This document shows, piece by piece, positions 1 to 9,603 of a DNA stretch of 64,000 nt. Both the position numbers and the translations under genes were made by a program. The DNA lies in assembly GCA_964607765.1 (NCBI GenBank), contig CAZSNT010000008.1:37766-101765 (forward strand), written 5' to 3'. The stretch comes from CAZSNT01 sp964607765 (GTDB taxonomy: Bacteria > Verrucomicrobiota > Lentisphaeria > Oligosphaerales > JABHEG01). The notes below the pieces were generated by a model. The model did no database searches and had not been told where the DNA came from. It saw only the letters and a list, made by a program, of their open reading frames with translations. How positions within the stretch are numbered: position 1 is the first letter of the stretch; the number at the start of each line of letters is the position of its first letter.

Positions 1-1674
1 ATAGGACATGGTGAATGCGTTTTGGGCCTCATGCGATTTGTGAGCCGTGCCGAATGGCGAGCTCTTCATGGTGACCATCAGGTTCTCTGCGGCATGGACA
101 AGGTCTGTGTGGGCGCCGACGAACCCGGCGTCGCGGAATGCCATGGCCGTTGCCGTCGGCGCCCTGGTTCGGGAGTAGTCGGGCGCGGCATGGAGCTTGC
201 GAACCGCCAGGTAGTGCCAACGGTGCATGTCGCCCGATATCTTGTGAGCCCGGTCAGGTGGGATTGGATCGACGCCGCCCAGAGATTGCCAGCGATGCCA
301 CTCGTTCTCCGGATGAATGTGGGCCAGCAGATAAGCCGTGATCAGCAGCGGCCCGCCGTTGGAGTTCGGGTAGGCGTCCCAGTCGGCATCCGCATAGTAG
401 GGCCGGGGGCTGCCCCTGGCACTCACATAGCTGAAGAACTTGGAGCAGTTCCGGTACCAGGGATGCCGGAAATAGTCGTACCCGGTGATCCGCCCCAACA
501 CCCACGGAATCGAGAACAGCTGCGCTTCGTTGACGCTGAGATAGGGCAAGCCGTTATGCCAGGAGCCATCGTGGCGTCCGCCCATGGGACTGCGGTACAG
601 CCACAGCTCATAGGCGTACTTGAAGAGCTCCTCGCCTTCCGGATGGCGGTCGCCGACCACCATGGCCGTAAAGACCAAGGCATCGATCGACTTCTGGACG
701 ATATGCGAGTCGTACATGCTATGCTCGAACTTGTCGAGCATCTGCCCGAAGAGCTCTTTCGAGTTCTTGGCTACGGCCACCATGTCGTCAATCATCTGCT
801 GCTCGACGGCGTTGTCGATCGCCTCCGGCATCAGTTCGAGCATGGCGCCGCACATGCCGTTGTAGGCATTGGCCGTAAACGCACCCGTTCCCGACCAGTC
901 GTTGGCGGCCCATTCCGCCGGCTTGTTTGCGACGGCATGGTAGCGGGCCAACGCCTCATCCCGGTAGCGGACATCGCCGGTGGCCCCGTAGCCCAGCGCC
1001 AGAATCCGGATGTCCTGCGCGTGTCCCTTGGATTTTGCCGTACCTGCAAGGATCTTCTCCAAGTGGGCCTTGAAGCTCGCCGTTGCGGCATTTGGCGGCT
1101 CTGTCAAGGCGCCAAAATCCCCGGGCATCATGACCACGCGCGGATACGGCAGCGAGACCAACTTGCGGTAGACCTCGTCTGCCGTGGGCGGCAACACGAC
1201 GCGCTCGTGGCCCTGGATCTCAAAACGGTAGACCCGCTGCTGCCACTCGACCTGCTCCGACGCGTCGTCCATGGAATATCCGCAGGTCCAATGCCAGGTT
1301 CCGTTGGCCAGTTTTCGGTGGGGATTGAAGAACGACCACCGGCGCGGTGTGTTGGTGATGACGCCACTGCCGAATGTCGGATCCTGCGACAGCTTGAAGT
1401 GATAATATCGCCGCCCGCGATCGGCGGGCCAGGACGGGTCACCCGGGAACGGAATCCGACAATGCAGCCACGGCGGATTCTCATCCACGATCCCCTGCGG
1501 TATGGCCGCTTCCAGTCGATCATCGTACACCTGTCCCGTCAGCGTATGCGCGCCCAGCGTCAGCTCCGCGCTCGAGCGTTCAGGTCCTGCAGCCAGGCCG
1601 CAACGCCTCGAGCTGATGCACCCGGCGACAATGAGAGCCGTCATGCCGCCACAAACAGCCATGCACGTGTTCAT
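1..1674 (-). CDS. Heparinase II/III-family polysaccharide lyase (3' end beyond window)
   Basis: The minus-strand frame is open from the ATG at 1674 to the window edge (558 codons seen), so the C-terminus is missing. The start follows a GAGGAAG ribosome site. The N-terminus is lipoprotein-like (MNTCMAVCGG..LIVAGC). After it come a DUF4962-like segment (PPWLHCRIPFPGD, FKLSQDPTF), an alpha-helical toroid rich in aromatic residues, and, at the left edge, the heparinase-like stretch SSPFGTAHKSHEAQNAF. That stretch matches the family pattern S-x-G-x-x-x-H-x-H-x-x-Q-N-x-F. Such proteins depolymerise uronate-containing polysaccharides in the periplasm or at the cell surface. Family assignment is firm; the substrate cannot be read from the sequence. 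The intact PQQ-propeller gene lies upstream with a ThuA relic between. Confidence 0.85.
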   Translation of the reverse strand, partial: MNTCMAVCGGMTALIVAGCISSRRCGLAAGPERSSAELTLGAHTLTGQVYDDRLEAAIPQGIVDENPPWLHCRIPFPGDPSWPADRGRRYYHFKLSQDPTFGSGVITNTPRRWSFFNPHRKLANGTWHWTCGYSMDDASEQVEWQQRVYRFEIQGHERVVLPPTADEVYRKLVSLPYPRVVMMPGDFGALTEPPNAATASFKAHLEKILAGTAKSKGHAQDIRILALGYGATGDVRYRDEALARYHAVANKPAEWAANDWSGTGAFTANAYNGMCGAMLELMPEAIDNAVEQQMIDDMVAVAKNSKELFGQMLDKFEHSMYDSHIVQKSIDALVFTAMVVGDRHPEGEELFKYAYELWLYRSPMGGRHDGSWHNGLPYLSVNEAQLFSIPWVLGRITGYDYFRHPWYRNCSKFFSYVSARGSPRPYYADADWDAYPNSNGGPLLITAYLLAHIHPENEWHRWQSLGGVDPIPPDRAHKISGDMHRWHYLAVRKLHAAPDYSRTRAPTATAMAFRDAGFVGAHTDLVHAAENLMVTMKSSPFGTAHKSHEAQNAFTMSY

Positions 1675-1716
1675 CACTTGCTTCCTCAGGCCCAGATAAC
1701 TCGCATACGTTATACC

Positions 1717-1812
1717 GCCAACAGGTGTCTTGAACTGGTACATCTGATCTCTGATCGAAAACGACTTCGCCCTGCCGAAAGCCCCTTTGCAGGGCCTGTA
1801 CTCCGGCTCCTT
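1717..1812 (-). pseudogene. ThuA-domain gene relic (about 32 codons)
   Basis: The minus strand reads KEPEYRPCKGAFGRAKSF then SIRDQMYQFKTP. It aligns with EEPGHTLCNGAFGEAKSF and SIKDEIYQFKTP of the intact ThuA-like protein at 10829-11854. The match is also obvious in DNA (1722-1816 against 11093-11187, most bases identical). A TGA stands directly upstream. No more of a ThuA gene is visible on either side. The relic runs in frame into the heparinase-like start, but the ribosome site at that ATG argues against a longer protein. The remaining sequence from 1813 to 1883 shows no gene. Confidence 0.7.
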
Positions 1813-1883
1813 TCAGCGGAGCGTGAGGGGTTGCGTTCAACGCCCTCTCAGGCTCGCGCTCGCCGACTCGCTGAAGGCCCGAG

Positions 1884-4800
1884 TTACTCTGAGTTCCTGC
1901 CCGGCGGGCTCGGTTTGACGCCTACTGGGCCCGGCAGGAACGCCAGCGATGTCTGAACGGAGTACTCGCACGTACAACCGGCGCTGGACTCCGGGATGAG
2001 TACGAGCCCGCCCGCAGGGATGATGTTGATCCAGCAACCTGGTCGGGCGACAACTGAAAGCGGCCCGTTCTCACCGGTTTCGAGGTCGAACATGTAGGAG
2101 AACTTCTGTTTGCTGAATCGACTGAACGCGTAGTGCCGCGATGTCGACACAGTCCCGCATTTCTGCCCGACTTGCCACTTCCAGGCGTCGATGTCCTTGC
2201 CTGATCGCAAATGAAACGCGAAGCCCGGCCCGTATCCGACGCCATCCACGATTGCCGGGTGCTGGATGTTGATGCCATGGGCGCCCTTGAGTTCGTGGTC
2301 GCGATTAGGGGTCAGTAGCCTCTGCCACAGCCTCCGGCCCGTGGCGCAATCGTAGGCGAACACTTCGTATCGGGTCCGCAATGCCTGCTCTGGTTTCACT
2401 CGTCCCTTCAGTTCTTCCGGTCCGACCTTGCGATAGTGGGAACCCGTGACGATCATCGTATCCATCCCGCAGCTGAGGTAAATGGCATCAGTGATCGACT
2501 GCAAAGTCACCGGATGTTGCCATAGCAGCTTGCCGGTCTCCGACTCGAGCGCCACCAGGCTGGCGTTCTTGAGCAATGGCCGCAATCCGACCTGACCGTT
2601 CTTGATCTCGGTGGTAACGGAATTGTCGCTTTGCACAAAGTGCATACGGCCGTTGGCGATGGCAATGGTGGCGTTGACGATCACACCCGACTCTGGCTGG
2701 TACTGCCATTGCACCTTGTCCGCGCCCTCCCGAACCGCAAACACCCTGTCGCTGCAGACGACGAGCGGCTCCTCTCGCCGCCAGATGCCTTCACGGCCGC
2801 GGACCTCGCGGCGGACGATCGACTTTGGCCGAGACACGCTGCCATAGATCAGGTTCCCCACGGTCGCGAGGTAGGCCCATTGTCCCTTCGCACTGCCGAA
2901 CAGCTTGGAGATCGACGTCCGTTTCTGTTCCTGCCCGGTCTGTGGATCGAAACTGATGCAATCGCCCTTGGCCGCGATCAGGAGTGCATTCTCGCTTACG
3001 GCGATGTTACTGGCATCGCGCATGGCGCCGATCCGCGTGGACTCAGGCATTGGTTTGTTCCAGAGCACCGTGCCGTTGTACGCGTCGACTGCAGTGAATC
3101 GATTGAGACCGGGGACGAACATGCGGCCGTTCTTGTAGAGTGGCGCCGTGGTTTTGTTGTGGCGGTCGACGATGTGCGTCGGGCCCGGTCTGCCGAACCA
3201 CTGCAGCTTCATCGCGTTGCTCCTGAACTGGTCTTTGCTGCATGCGGTGTTGGCGGCATCGGCGTAGAAATGCGACCACTCGCCTGCGCCCGGCAGCTTC
3301 GGTCGTCGCCATGTGAGTGTTGCGCCATGTTCGCTGCTCCTGGCGTCCGGCAGCTCTCTGGTCAGGCGAGCTGCCGCCGACGCGTCGACGGGTAGATGAA
3401 GCAAGCCGCCGGATGGGCGTAGAACGCGGCGCAGCTCTGCTGTCGGCGTGCTCAGGTTCCTGGTGTCGGAACAGATGATGTTGGCGAAATAGTCGGTATA
3501 CGGCAGTTTGTCGAGTGAGCCATGGTGGACCACGGCGCGTGTCCCGTACAGCCCGAGAGCTTCGAGATCGCTCCGCACTGCCTGAACGCGCGCAAGATCC
3601 GGATCACGGCCGATCACTCGGCATCTGCCGGCTGCGGCAAGGGCGGCGATGCGGCGCGCTGATTGCAGCCCGAGGACCAGGATATAGCCTTTACCGATCC
3701 TGGCCGCCTCGGAGACGTCCGCGCCATTCACAGGCTTTGGAGCTTCGCCGGTGGAAACCATCGCCGAAATCTCGGCAGCCTGACCTCCGGCACCGGCGGC
3801 AAAGCAATGAATCGAGCCATCACTCGTACCCGCGACGATTCGTCCGTTGCTGATAGCGATGCTCTCGACCGCACTCGTGATCTTCTGTTGCCACAGCTGT
3901 TCGCCTGAATCGGCAGCAAAGCCACCGATCCACTCTTTGCCCCCGACAAGTATGACGCTCCCAGCCATGGCCATGCAACGCGGGTTCTCGAGCTTGACCT
4001 GCCACTGCATGGCGTCCGCCTTCTTTCCCTTCTTGCCGTAGGCCTCTTTGATGCGTTTGGGATTCAGTGCTTTCAGGTCCGCCTTCCCCAGCAGGTACGC
4101 CCGGTCGCCGTTGCTCAGAAACTGGATCCCCGGCATCCGAACGTGGTTCTTGACCGTGTTCCAGATGTCGATGTGCCCGTCCTCACTCGGTCCGGCGACC
4201 AACTTGCCATCGACCACAACACCGAAGCACCCGCCATGGAGTCGCTTGCCCCATGATGTGCTCCGGCCAAGCTTGGCGGGCTGCGTGCCGTCGGCCAACG
4301 CGAATTCGTGGAACGGCGTGCGGCCCGTCGGCACGAAGAGGCGGGTGCCATTGGTCAACAAGTAGCCCTGTGGAGAAACTCCGGCATTCCGCGTCCACTT
4401 GGCCTTGCCCGTTGCTGCATCAATGGCTCCCACCATCACCCCTTGCGATGGGAAAAGCCCCGCACAGAAGTAGACCAATCCCTTCTCGACGATCAACCCG
4501 ACGCGGATCGGCCATCTGGAAATGACACGGCCGTTTCCCGGAATCCGTTGATCTTCTTCACTCGCGCGGTGCCTCCAGACCAGCTTTCCAGACTCCGCAT
4601 CCAGGCAATACACACAGCCGTCATCGGAGCCTGCGTAGATCATGCCGTCGCTGTAAACCGGCGCCAGCCGTACCGGCCCTTCGGTCACGAATCGCCACAG
4701 CGTCCTACCATCAGGAGACAAACAAGAGATGGCGTCCGTCGTCGAAGTCCCGTAGTATACCCGGCCCTTTGCCACAATGGGGTGGTACGCCTGATCGTAG

Positions 4801-5030
4801 TCGAGGGTCGAGATCAGGTCCCAGGCGCCGGCGGAGAGGTTCCGATGTTTTGGATCTGGCCAGGCTCGGTGCGGGGGCGCGGCGGGAACGTGCACCCACT
4901 TGGGGCTGAGGGGGAACGTGATGCTCTCCGGGCTCACCGCGCTGCGCTGGTTATCGCCTCGGAATGTTGGCCAGTCGTCAGCCAGCAGCGGCAGGGAACA
5001 AGCGAGAAGAATAGACACGTATCGCATCAT
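1884..5030 (-). CDS. Secreted PQQ-type beta-propeller protein with embedded methyltransferase-like domain
   Basis: 1048 residues starting with a signal peptide (MMRYVSILLACSLPLLA) followed by DDWPTFRGDNQRS, the usual opening of PVC-type PQQ propellers. Residues about 20-420 and 590-1020 carry repeated blade motifs (GMIYAGSDDGCVYCLDAESGKLVW type). Between them, residues about 445-575 resemble a class I SAM methyltransferase: GKGYILVLGLQSARRIAAL, a GRDPDLARVQAVR strand, and ELRRVLRPSGGLLHLP. The motif I glycines are degraded, so activity is doubtful. PQQ-like repeats are used as scaffolds as well as in dehydrogenases; no dehydrogenase residues are obvious. The C-terminus ends shortly after the last blade, without the malectin-like domain of the paralogue at 29957-32608. 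No clear ribosome site precedes the start. It lies 127 bp downstream of a sulfatase. Confidence 0.8.
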   Translation of the reverse strand: MMRYVSILLACSLPLLADDWPTFRGDNQRSAVSPESITFPLSPKWVHVPAAPPHRAWPDPKHRNLSAGAWDLISTLDYDQAYHPIVAKGRVYYGTSTTDAISCLSPDGRTLWRFVTEGPVRLAPVYSDGMIYAGSDDGCVYCLDAESGKLVWRHRASEEDQRIPGNGRVISRWPIRVGLIVEKGLVYFCAGLFPSQGVMVGAIDAATGKAKWTRNAGVSPQGYLLTNGTRLFVPTGRTPFHEFALADGTQPAKLGRSTSWGKRLHGGCFGVVVDGKLVAGPSEDGHIDIWNTVKNHVRMPGIQFLSNGDRAYLLGKADLKALNPKRIKEAYGKKGKKADAMQWQVKLENPRCMAMAGSVILVGGKEWIGGFAADSGEQLWQQKITSAVESIAISNGRIVAGTSDGSIHCFAAGAGGQAAEISAMVSTGEAPKPVNGADVSEAARIGKGYILVLGLQSARRIAALAAAGRCRVIGRDPDLARVQAVRSDLEALGLYGTRAVVHHGSLDKLPYTDYFANIICSDTRNLSTPTAELRRVLRPSGGLLHLPVDASAAARLTRELPDARSSEHGATLTWRRPKLPGAGEWSHFYADAANTACSKDQFRSNAMKLQWFGRPGPTHIVDRHNKTTAPLYKNGRMFVPGLNRFTAVDAYNGTVLWNKPMPESTRIGAMRDASNIAVSENALLIAAKGDCISFDPQTGQEQKRTSISKLFGSAKGQWAYLATVGNLIYGSVSRPKSIVRREVRGREGIWRREEPLVVCSDRVFAVREGADKVQWQYQPESGVIVNATIAIANGRMHFVQSDNSVTTEIKNGQVGLRPLLKNASLVALESETGKLLWQHPVTLQSITDAIYLSCGMDTMIVTGSHYRKVGPEELKGRVKPEQALRTRYEVFAYDCATGRRLWQRLLTPNRDHELKGAHGINIQHPAIVDGVGYGPGFAFHLRSGKDIDAWKWQVGQKCGTVSTSRHYAFSRFSKQKFSYMFDLETGENGPLSVVARPGCWINIIPAGGLVLIPESSAGCTCEYSVQTSLAFLPGPVGVKPSPPGRNSE

Positions 5031-5157
5031 GGATTGTTGCTTGCCATTCTATGTGTGTGACAACCAGGGGAGTCGAGCGCCGCCTTTGGTCCTACTCCTC
5101 GAAACGTAGCATCAACATATCGGCCGTTCCCGGCCAATCATTGAAATCCCGTCGGTG

Positions 5158-6534
5158 CTATTTCTTCTTCCGGCGGCCGCCCTTCTTTGCCGCGGCCCTC
5201 TTCATGTCTTTCTCCGCTTTCGGGCTCTTGCCGCCCAGCGCCGCGAGCCGCTCGACAATCTCCTTGTCGGTTGGGTGGCCCTGCATCACCCGGTCCATGG
5301 CGGACTGGAGCTTCTTGCGGACGGCGTCTGTCTCGGGGCTGGTGAGCGGGTTCTCCTCCATCCAGTCGTTGGGCACGTCGTAGAGCTCACCGGTGGAGTA
5401 GAGCTTGTAGCGCGGGGTGCGGATGAAGTGGCGGTAGGGCGGGGCGCCGCCGCGCGAATAGTCGACGAACGCCCAGCCGCGCGCATTGGCTTCGTCGCCT
5501 TTGAGCAGCGGCACCATGCTCTGCCCATCGAGGTCCTCCGGGGCCGGCATCCCAGCCGCCTCGGTGATGGTTGGGAAGACGTCCGAAAAGTCGATCGGCG
5601 CTTCAACGACCGTGCCGGGCTTGATGGTGCCCGGCCAGCTGGCGACGAAACCGACGCGTGTGCCGTCGTCGGTCATTTTGCCTTTGCCGCCCTTGATCTT
5701 GCCGCCGCGCGTCGGCCAGGGCGAGGTGATGCCGGTGTTGGTCCCGTTGTCGCCGGTGACCATGATCAGCGTGTTCTCGCGCAGCCCTTCGGCTTCGAGT
5801 TTGGCGACGATCCGGCCGATCACCTTGTCCATGTAAGTCACCATGTCGCCAAAGCGGTCGAGTGGCTCCCTCTTCGATTTCTTCTCGCTCCAGTCGATGC
5901 TGTCGGGGGTGGGGTCGAAGGGATTGTGGACGAGGATCATCGGGTAGTAGACGACGAAGGGCCCAGCCTTGTTCCTGCCGATGAAATCGCAGATAAAGTC
6001 GGTGGCGATGTCGGGGCCATACTTGTCTTCGGTGCCTTCGACCTTCTTGCCGTCGCGGAAGAGCAGCGGTGACTTGAAACGGTTGCCCTTCTTCTCGCCG
6101 TTGAGTTCAAGGTGCCAGAGGCAGTACTCATCGAATCCCGCCTGGAACGGGCCTCTGGCGTTGCCGGGCGAGAGCTGCCACTTGCCGGCGACACAGGTCT
6201 TGTATCCCGCCTCCTTCACGGCATGCGCAAAGGTCTTCTGGGACAGATCGAGGGTGCCGAACGTGACGTAGTTGCGGAAGTTGTGCTTTCCGGTCATGAT
6301 CTTGACGCGCGAAGGCGTGCAGAGCGGCTGGGAATAGGCGTGGCTGAAGCGCGCGCCTCCGGCGGCCAGCTTGTCAATGTTCGGCGTCTTGTAGTATTCG
6401 CTGCCGTAGCAGCCGTAGCACTCGAAGCCGATGTCGTCGGCCATGATCACGATGACGTTGGTGTGCTCCGGCTTCGCCAGCGCTGCCGTGCAAAAGGCGA
6501 GCACGGCCAAGACCACTATCGTTCTTTCCATCAT
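5158..6534 (-). CDS. Sulfatase (family S1, formylglycine type)
   Basis: 458 residues with a signal peptide (MMERTIVVLAVLAFCTAALA). The catalytic motif is C72-T-P-S-R followed by TG at the canonical distance, so Cys72 should be converted to formylglycine. Metal-site residues are visible at MADDIG near residue 31 and TGDNG in the second half. It should hydrolyse a sulfate ester in the periplasm; the substrate cannot be told. The ATG at 6534 overlaps the upstream sulfatase stop by ATGA, so the two are translationally coupled. The last 20 residues are strongly basic (KAEKDMKRAAAKKGGRRKKK), a feature shared by most neighbours. No maturation enzyme is nearby. Confidence 0.93.
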   Translation of the reverse strand: MMERTIVVLAVLAFCTAALAKPEHTNVIVIMADDIGFECYGCYGSEYYKTPNIDKLAAGGARFSHAYSQPLCTPSRVKIMTGKHNFRNYVTFGTLDLSQKTFAHAVKEAGYKTCVAGKWQLSPGNARGPFQAGFDEYCLWHLELNGEKKGNRFKSPLLFRDGKKVEGTEDKYGPDIATDFICDFIGRNKAGPFVVYYPMILVHNPFDPTPDSIDWSEKKSKREPLDRFGDMVTYMDKVIGRIVAKLEAEGLRENTLIMVTGDNGTNTGITSPWPTRGGKIKGGKGKMTDDGTRVGFVASWPGTIKPGTVVEAPIDFSDVFPTITEAAGMPAPEDLDGQSMVPLLKGDEANARGWAFVDYSRGGAPPYRHFIRTPRYKLYSTGELYDVPNDWMEENPLTSPETDAVRKKLQSAMDRVMQGHPTDKEIVERLAALGGKSPKAEKDMKRAAAKKGGRRKKK

Positions 6535-7835
6535 TTGGCCCCCTTCTCTTTCTGCTTCTTTCCCTTCACGGCATCCTCGATGCCCATCTCGCTTTTCCAG
6601 GCCTTTACTGCTGCCAGCAGTTCGGCGGCGATTTCGGGGTTCTGATTGGCGACATCCTTCTTCTCGCCCGGATCGGATTTGAGATCATGGAGCTCGGCAT
6701 TGCCCTTTTTATCGAGAATCAGCTTCCACTGCTTGGAGCGCACGGCCTGACTGCCGCGCACATCCCAGAACAGAAGGCGGCGCGGGAGCTCCTTCTCTTC
6801 GAGCAGATGCCCAGCCAGCGAAACGCCGTCAATTTTCCGGCCTTTGGGAAGCTCTGCGCCGGCAAGCTCCATCATGGTCGGCATCAGGTCGAACGTCATA
6901 GCGGTCTGGCCGGAAGAAGTTCCCGGAGCAATCTTGCCCGGCCACTTGAACACAGTCGGAACGCGGTGGCCGCCCTCATAGATCGTCCCTTTCATCGCGC
7001 GGAAGCCCAACGCGCTGCCAGGCGAGTGCTTGCTGTGTCCGTTATCGGCCGTAAACACAAGGAATGTGTTCTCGGCAATGCCCGCCTCCTGGAGGGTGGC
7101 GACGATTTCGCCGACGCCCTTGTCTACCTCTTGGATCATCAGGGGATAGGCTTCCTCCTTGGACTGCTTCTTGCCGGGATCGGGCCCTTGCAGCGGCGTG
7201 TGCGGCGCGGTGTAGGAGACAAAGAGGCAGAATGGCTCGTCTTTGCGGCGCTTGATGAAATCGACGGAGTGGCGGGTGATGAGGTGCGTAGTATATCCCT
7301 CCTCCTTGATCTCCTCGGTCTTATTCCACCAATCGTGGTTCTTTTGGCGCGGATGAGTATGGGTGAAATAGTCGATGCAGCCGCCGATGTTGCCGACAAA
7401 TTCATCAAAGCCGTTGTTGATCGGATGGTACTCCGGTATGTGGCCGACGTGCCACTTTCCGAACAGCGCCGTCGCATAGCCCTTGGCCTTCAGCGCGTCG
7501 GCAAAGGTGAATTCCTCCTTGCCCAAACCTATGTTCGGTTTTCCTTCCCGGGGCTCACCGACGATGCCTATCACGCCGGCGCGGTGCTGGTAGCGGCCAG
7601 TCAGGAAAGCAGCGCGCGTGGGGCTGCACATTGCGCCGTTGCTATGGAAATCCGTAAAATGCATGCCGTCCGCCGCCAGTTGGTCAATACTCGGCGTCCG
7701 GATGCTGCCACCGGTGTACGACACGTCGCCCATGCCCAGGTCATCGGCCATGACCACAACGATATTCGGCTTGGCGAAACCGGTCGCCGTCAGTGTGATC
7801 GCCGCAAGCGCCGCCGCTACCGCGAGTTTCTTCAT
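6531..7835 (-). CDS. Sulfatase (family S1, arylsulfatase A/GALNS-like)
   Basis: 434 residues, signal peptide MKKLAVAAALAAITLTATGFA, then KPNIVVVMADDLGMGD. The formylglycine motif is C70-S-P-T-R-A-A-F-L-T-G. Other sulfatase marks are the GKWHVGH block and FTADNGH with its Asp-Asn metal ligands, followed by KGTIYEGGHRVP, which is typical of the arylsulfatase/N-acetylgalactosamine-6-sulfatase type. The tail KGKKQKEKGAK is basic. The stop overlaps the next start by ATGA, and only 8 bp separate it from the upstream HEAT-repeat gene, so it sits inside an operon. Confidence 0.93.
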   Translation of the reverse strand: MKKLAVAAALAAITLTATGFAKPNIVVVMADDLGMGDVSYTGGSIRTPSIDQLAADGMHFTDFHSNGAMCSPTRAAFLTGRYQHRAGVIGIVGEPREGKPNIGLGKEEFTFADALKAKGYATALFGKWHVGHIPEYHPINNGFDEFVGNIGGCIDYFTHTHPRQKNHDWWNKTEEIKEEGYTTHLITRHSVDFIKRRKDEPFCLFVSYTAPHTPLQGPDPGKKQSKEEAYPLMIQEVDKGVGEIVATLQEAGIAENTFLVFTADNGHSKHSPGSALGFRAMKGTIYEGGHRVPTVFKWPGKIAPGTSSGQTAMTFDLMPTMMELAGAELPKGRKIDGVSLAGHLLEEKELPRRLLFWDVRGSQAVRSKQWKLILDKKGNAELHDLKSDPGEKKDVANQNPEIAAELLAAVKAWKSEMGIEDAVKGKKQKEKGAK

Positions 7836-7843
7836 GTTCGCTC

Positions 7844-9577
7844 CTACTTCCTCTTCTTCTTCCTGGGACTCTTGCCGGCGGCGCTTGCCAAGGCTTCGGC
7901 TTGCTTTACATGCCTCTTGTTCTTGCTTCTCGCAATGATCTCTGCCGCCAATTCCTTGGACTCCTTGCCATTGCGCTTGGCAATGCTCCCGGCCAGTTGG
8001 AGCGCCGCCGCTTCGGCCTCTTCGCGGAGTGCGGGGTCCCTGAGCAATTGCCGTATCAGACCAACTGCCTTGACGTTCTTGGTGGCACCCAGCCCGCTGA
8101 CCACCATCCGCTTTTCATCGGGGCGCTTCGACAGCGCCAAGGCATCGGTGTACATGGCCAGTTGCCTATTGGAGTTCTTCTCGAAGGCCGTGCACTGTAT
8201 GTAGCCGCGCAGAGCCAGTATCCGTTCCACCTCTTCAGAGGCGTCTTGTGTCAGCTCCAACAAAACTGGCGCAGCGGCGGCATTGGGCCAGGCTGCCAAG
8301 GTGCGCAACGCCTTTTTCCGCAGCTCGGCATCGCCCGCCTCCAATGCGCCCAGAACCAGCGCCAAGGCTTCAGCGGCTCCGGCTCTCCTGGCGACATCGA
8401 GGATGAACAATTTTGCGGGAAGATCGGCAGCGGCATAGTAGGGCGCAACGGCTTCCATGCACTTGGCCGCATCGGTTGCCTGGGCGCATGTTTCTTTGAC
8501 GGCGTGTTGCGCATCGGCCTTTTCGCGGGGATCGTCAATGGCGAGCGACCGCTTCATCATGGCATCCACATAGTCGTCCGTTGCCACCTCGGCCAGCCCC
8601 AGCCAGGCGGCTTGGCGCATCGCCGCGTCGGCGCCATCCGTCAACGCCAGCAGCGCGGGCGTGGCGGCGATGCAGTTGCGTTTGCCAAGGACGGCAACGG
8701 CATCGGCGCATGTTTCCTTGACGGAGAGCCGATCAATAATTGCGTCGTCCACGCCCTCGCCGTCGAGCCGGGCCAATGCATCGACGGCAACGGCCTTGCA
8801 GGCATCATCCTGCATCTGGGCAAACAGCAGCCCTGCCTCCTTTGCACCACCGATCCTGCCGAGGGCGGCGATGGCGGCTTGGCGCACGGCAAGATCCGGT
8901 CCATCCAGGAAACCGGCCAGCGCTGGAACGGCGGCGGCATCGCCGCGCGCGCCGAGCAGCGCAATCGCCTCGGCCTGCAACCCGGGGGGAAGATCCGGCA
9001 GGTCCTTGGCCAAAGCGCGCGTGAAGTCCGTGCTTTGCACCGTCGCGACTTGCCGAAGGACGCCGCTGCGCCGCGCGGACAGTTTGCTCTCCAGTGTTTC
9101 CGCCGCCACGGTTGCCGCGCGCTTTGTATCGCTGCGGATGAGCGCGGCAAACGTCTCGGCCGCCTCGGCTGCCGGGACGACAGGCGCGGTTGGGCGCAGG
9201 CTTTCTTGAAGCGGCCCCAGAGCGGCCTTTGCCGCTGTACTGTCCATGGACCCCAGGGCATAGCGGGCATAATGGCGCAGTTGCTGGTCGTCCAGCAATG
9301 CCGCCAGCGCAGGAACGGATTTGTCAGTGCCGATCCGCCGGAGCATCCGGCAGGCAAACGCCCGACCCTCCACGGTGGCGTTTTTCGACGAAACGACTCC
9401 AATCAGCTCGGCCTCGATAGCGCCCCGTTTTCCGGGCGGCGCTTTCCGCACCAGCTCCTCCAACTGCTCCGGTGCGGCGGGTTCGTTGCCGTATTCATAG
9501 TTCTTGAGATTTTGCCAGAGGTCTGCGTTGACCATCGAGGCAACGAGAATCAGCAATGCAATCCACCTTGCTTTCAT
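7844..9577 (-). CDS. Secreted HEAT-repeat protein
   Basis: 577 residues from the ATG at 9577, chosen because it begins a signal peptide (MKARWIALLILVASMVNA) and avoids overlap with the neighbouring oxidoreductase; an in-frame ATG at 9736 would intrude into that gene. The body is made of alternating Ala/Leu-rich helices with the HEAT pattern (AVPALAGFLDGPDLAVRQAAIAALG type). Such exported HEAT proteins are common in PVC polysaccharide loci and probably mediate protein contacts; no catalytic motif is visible. It ends in KSPRKKKRK, the same kind of basic tail as the flanking sulfatases. Confidence 0.85.
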   Translation of the reverse strand: MKARWIALLILVASMVNADLWQNLKNYEYGNEPAAPEQLEELVRKAPPGKRGAIEAELIGVVSSKNATVEGRAFACRMLRRIGTDKSVPALAALLDDQQLRHYARYALGSMDSTAAKAALGPLQESLRPTAPVVPAAEAAETFAALIRSDTKRAATVAAETLESKLSARRSGVLRQVATVQSTDFTRALAKDLPDLPPGLQAEAIALLGARGDAAAVPALAGFLDGPDLAVRQAAIAALGRIGGAKEAGLLFAQMQDDACKAVAVDALARLDGEGVDDAIIDRLSVKETCADAVAVLGKRNCIAATPALLALTDGADAAMRQAAWLGLAEVATDDYVDAMMKRSLAIDDPREKADAQHAVKETCAQATDAAKCMEAVAPYYAAADLPAKLFILDVARRAGAAEALALVLGALEAGDAELRKKALRTLAAWPNAAAAPVLLELTQDASEEVERILALRGYIQCTAFEKNSNRQLAMYTDALALSKRPDEKRMVVSGLGATKNVKAVGLIRQLLRDPALREEAEAAALQLAGSIAKRNGKESKELAAEIIARSKNKRHVKQAEALASAAGKSPRKKKRK

Positions 9578-9603
9578 ATCCAATACTCCACTCCGTAAGC
9601 TTG

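Noticed and set aside
22..1956. Long + strand open frame of 644 codons
   Set aside because: The translation is low-complexity and matches no family, while the opposite strand encodes a clear heparinase II/III-like protein. High GC makes long antisense frames common here.
5122..5135. GGCCG-N4-CGGCC hairpin as terminator between sulfatase and PQQ genes
   Set aside because: The stem is only 5 bp and there is no T-run on the transcript side, so it is not convincing.
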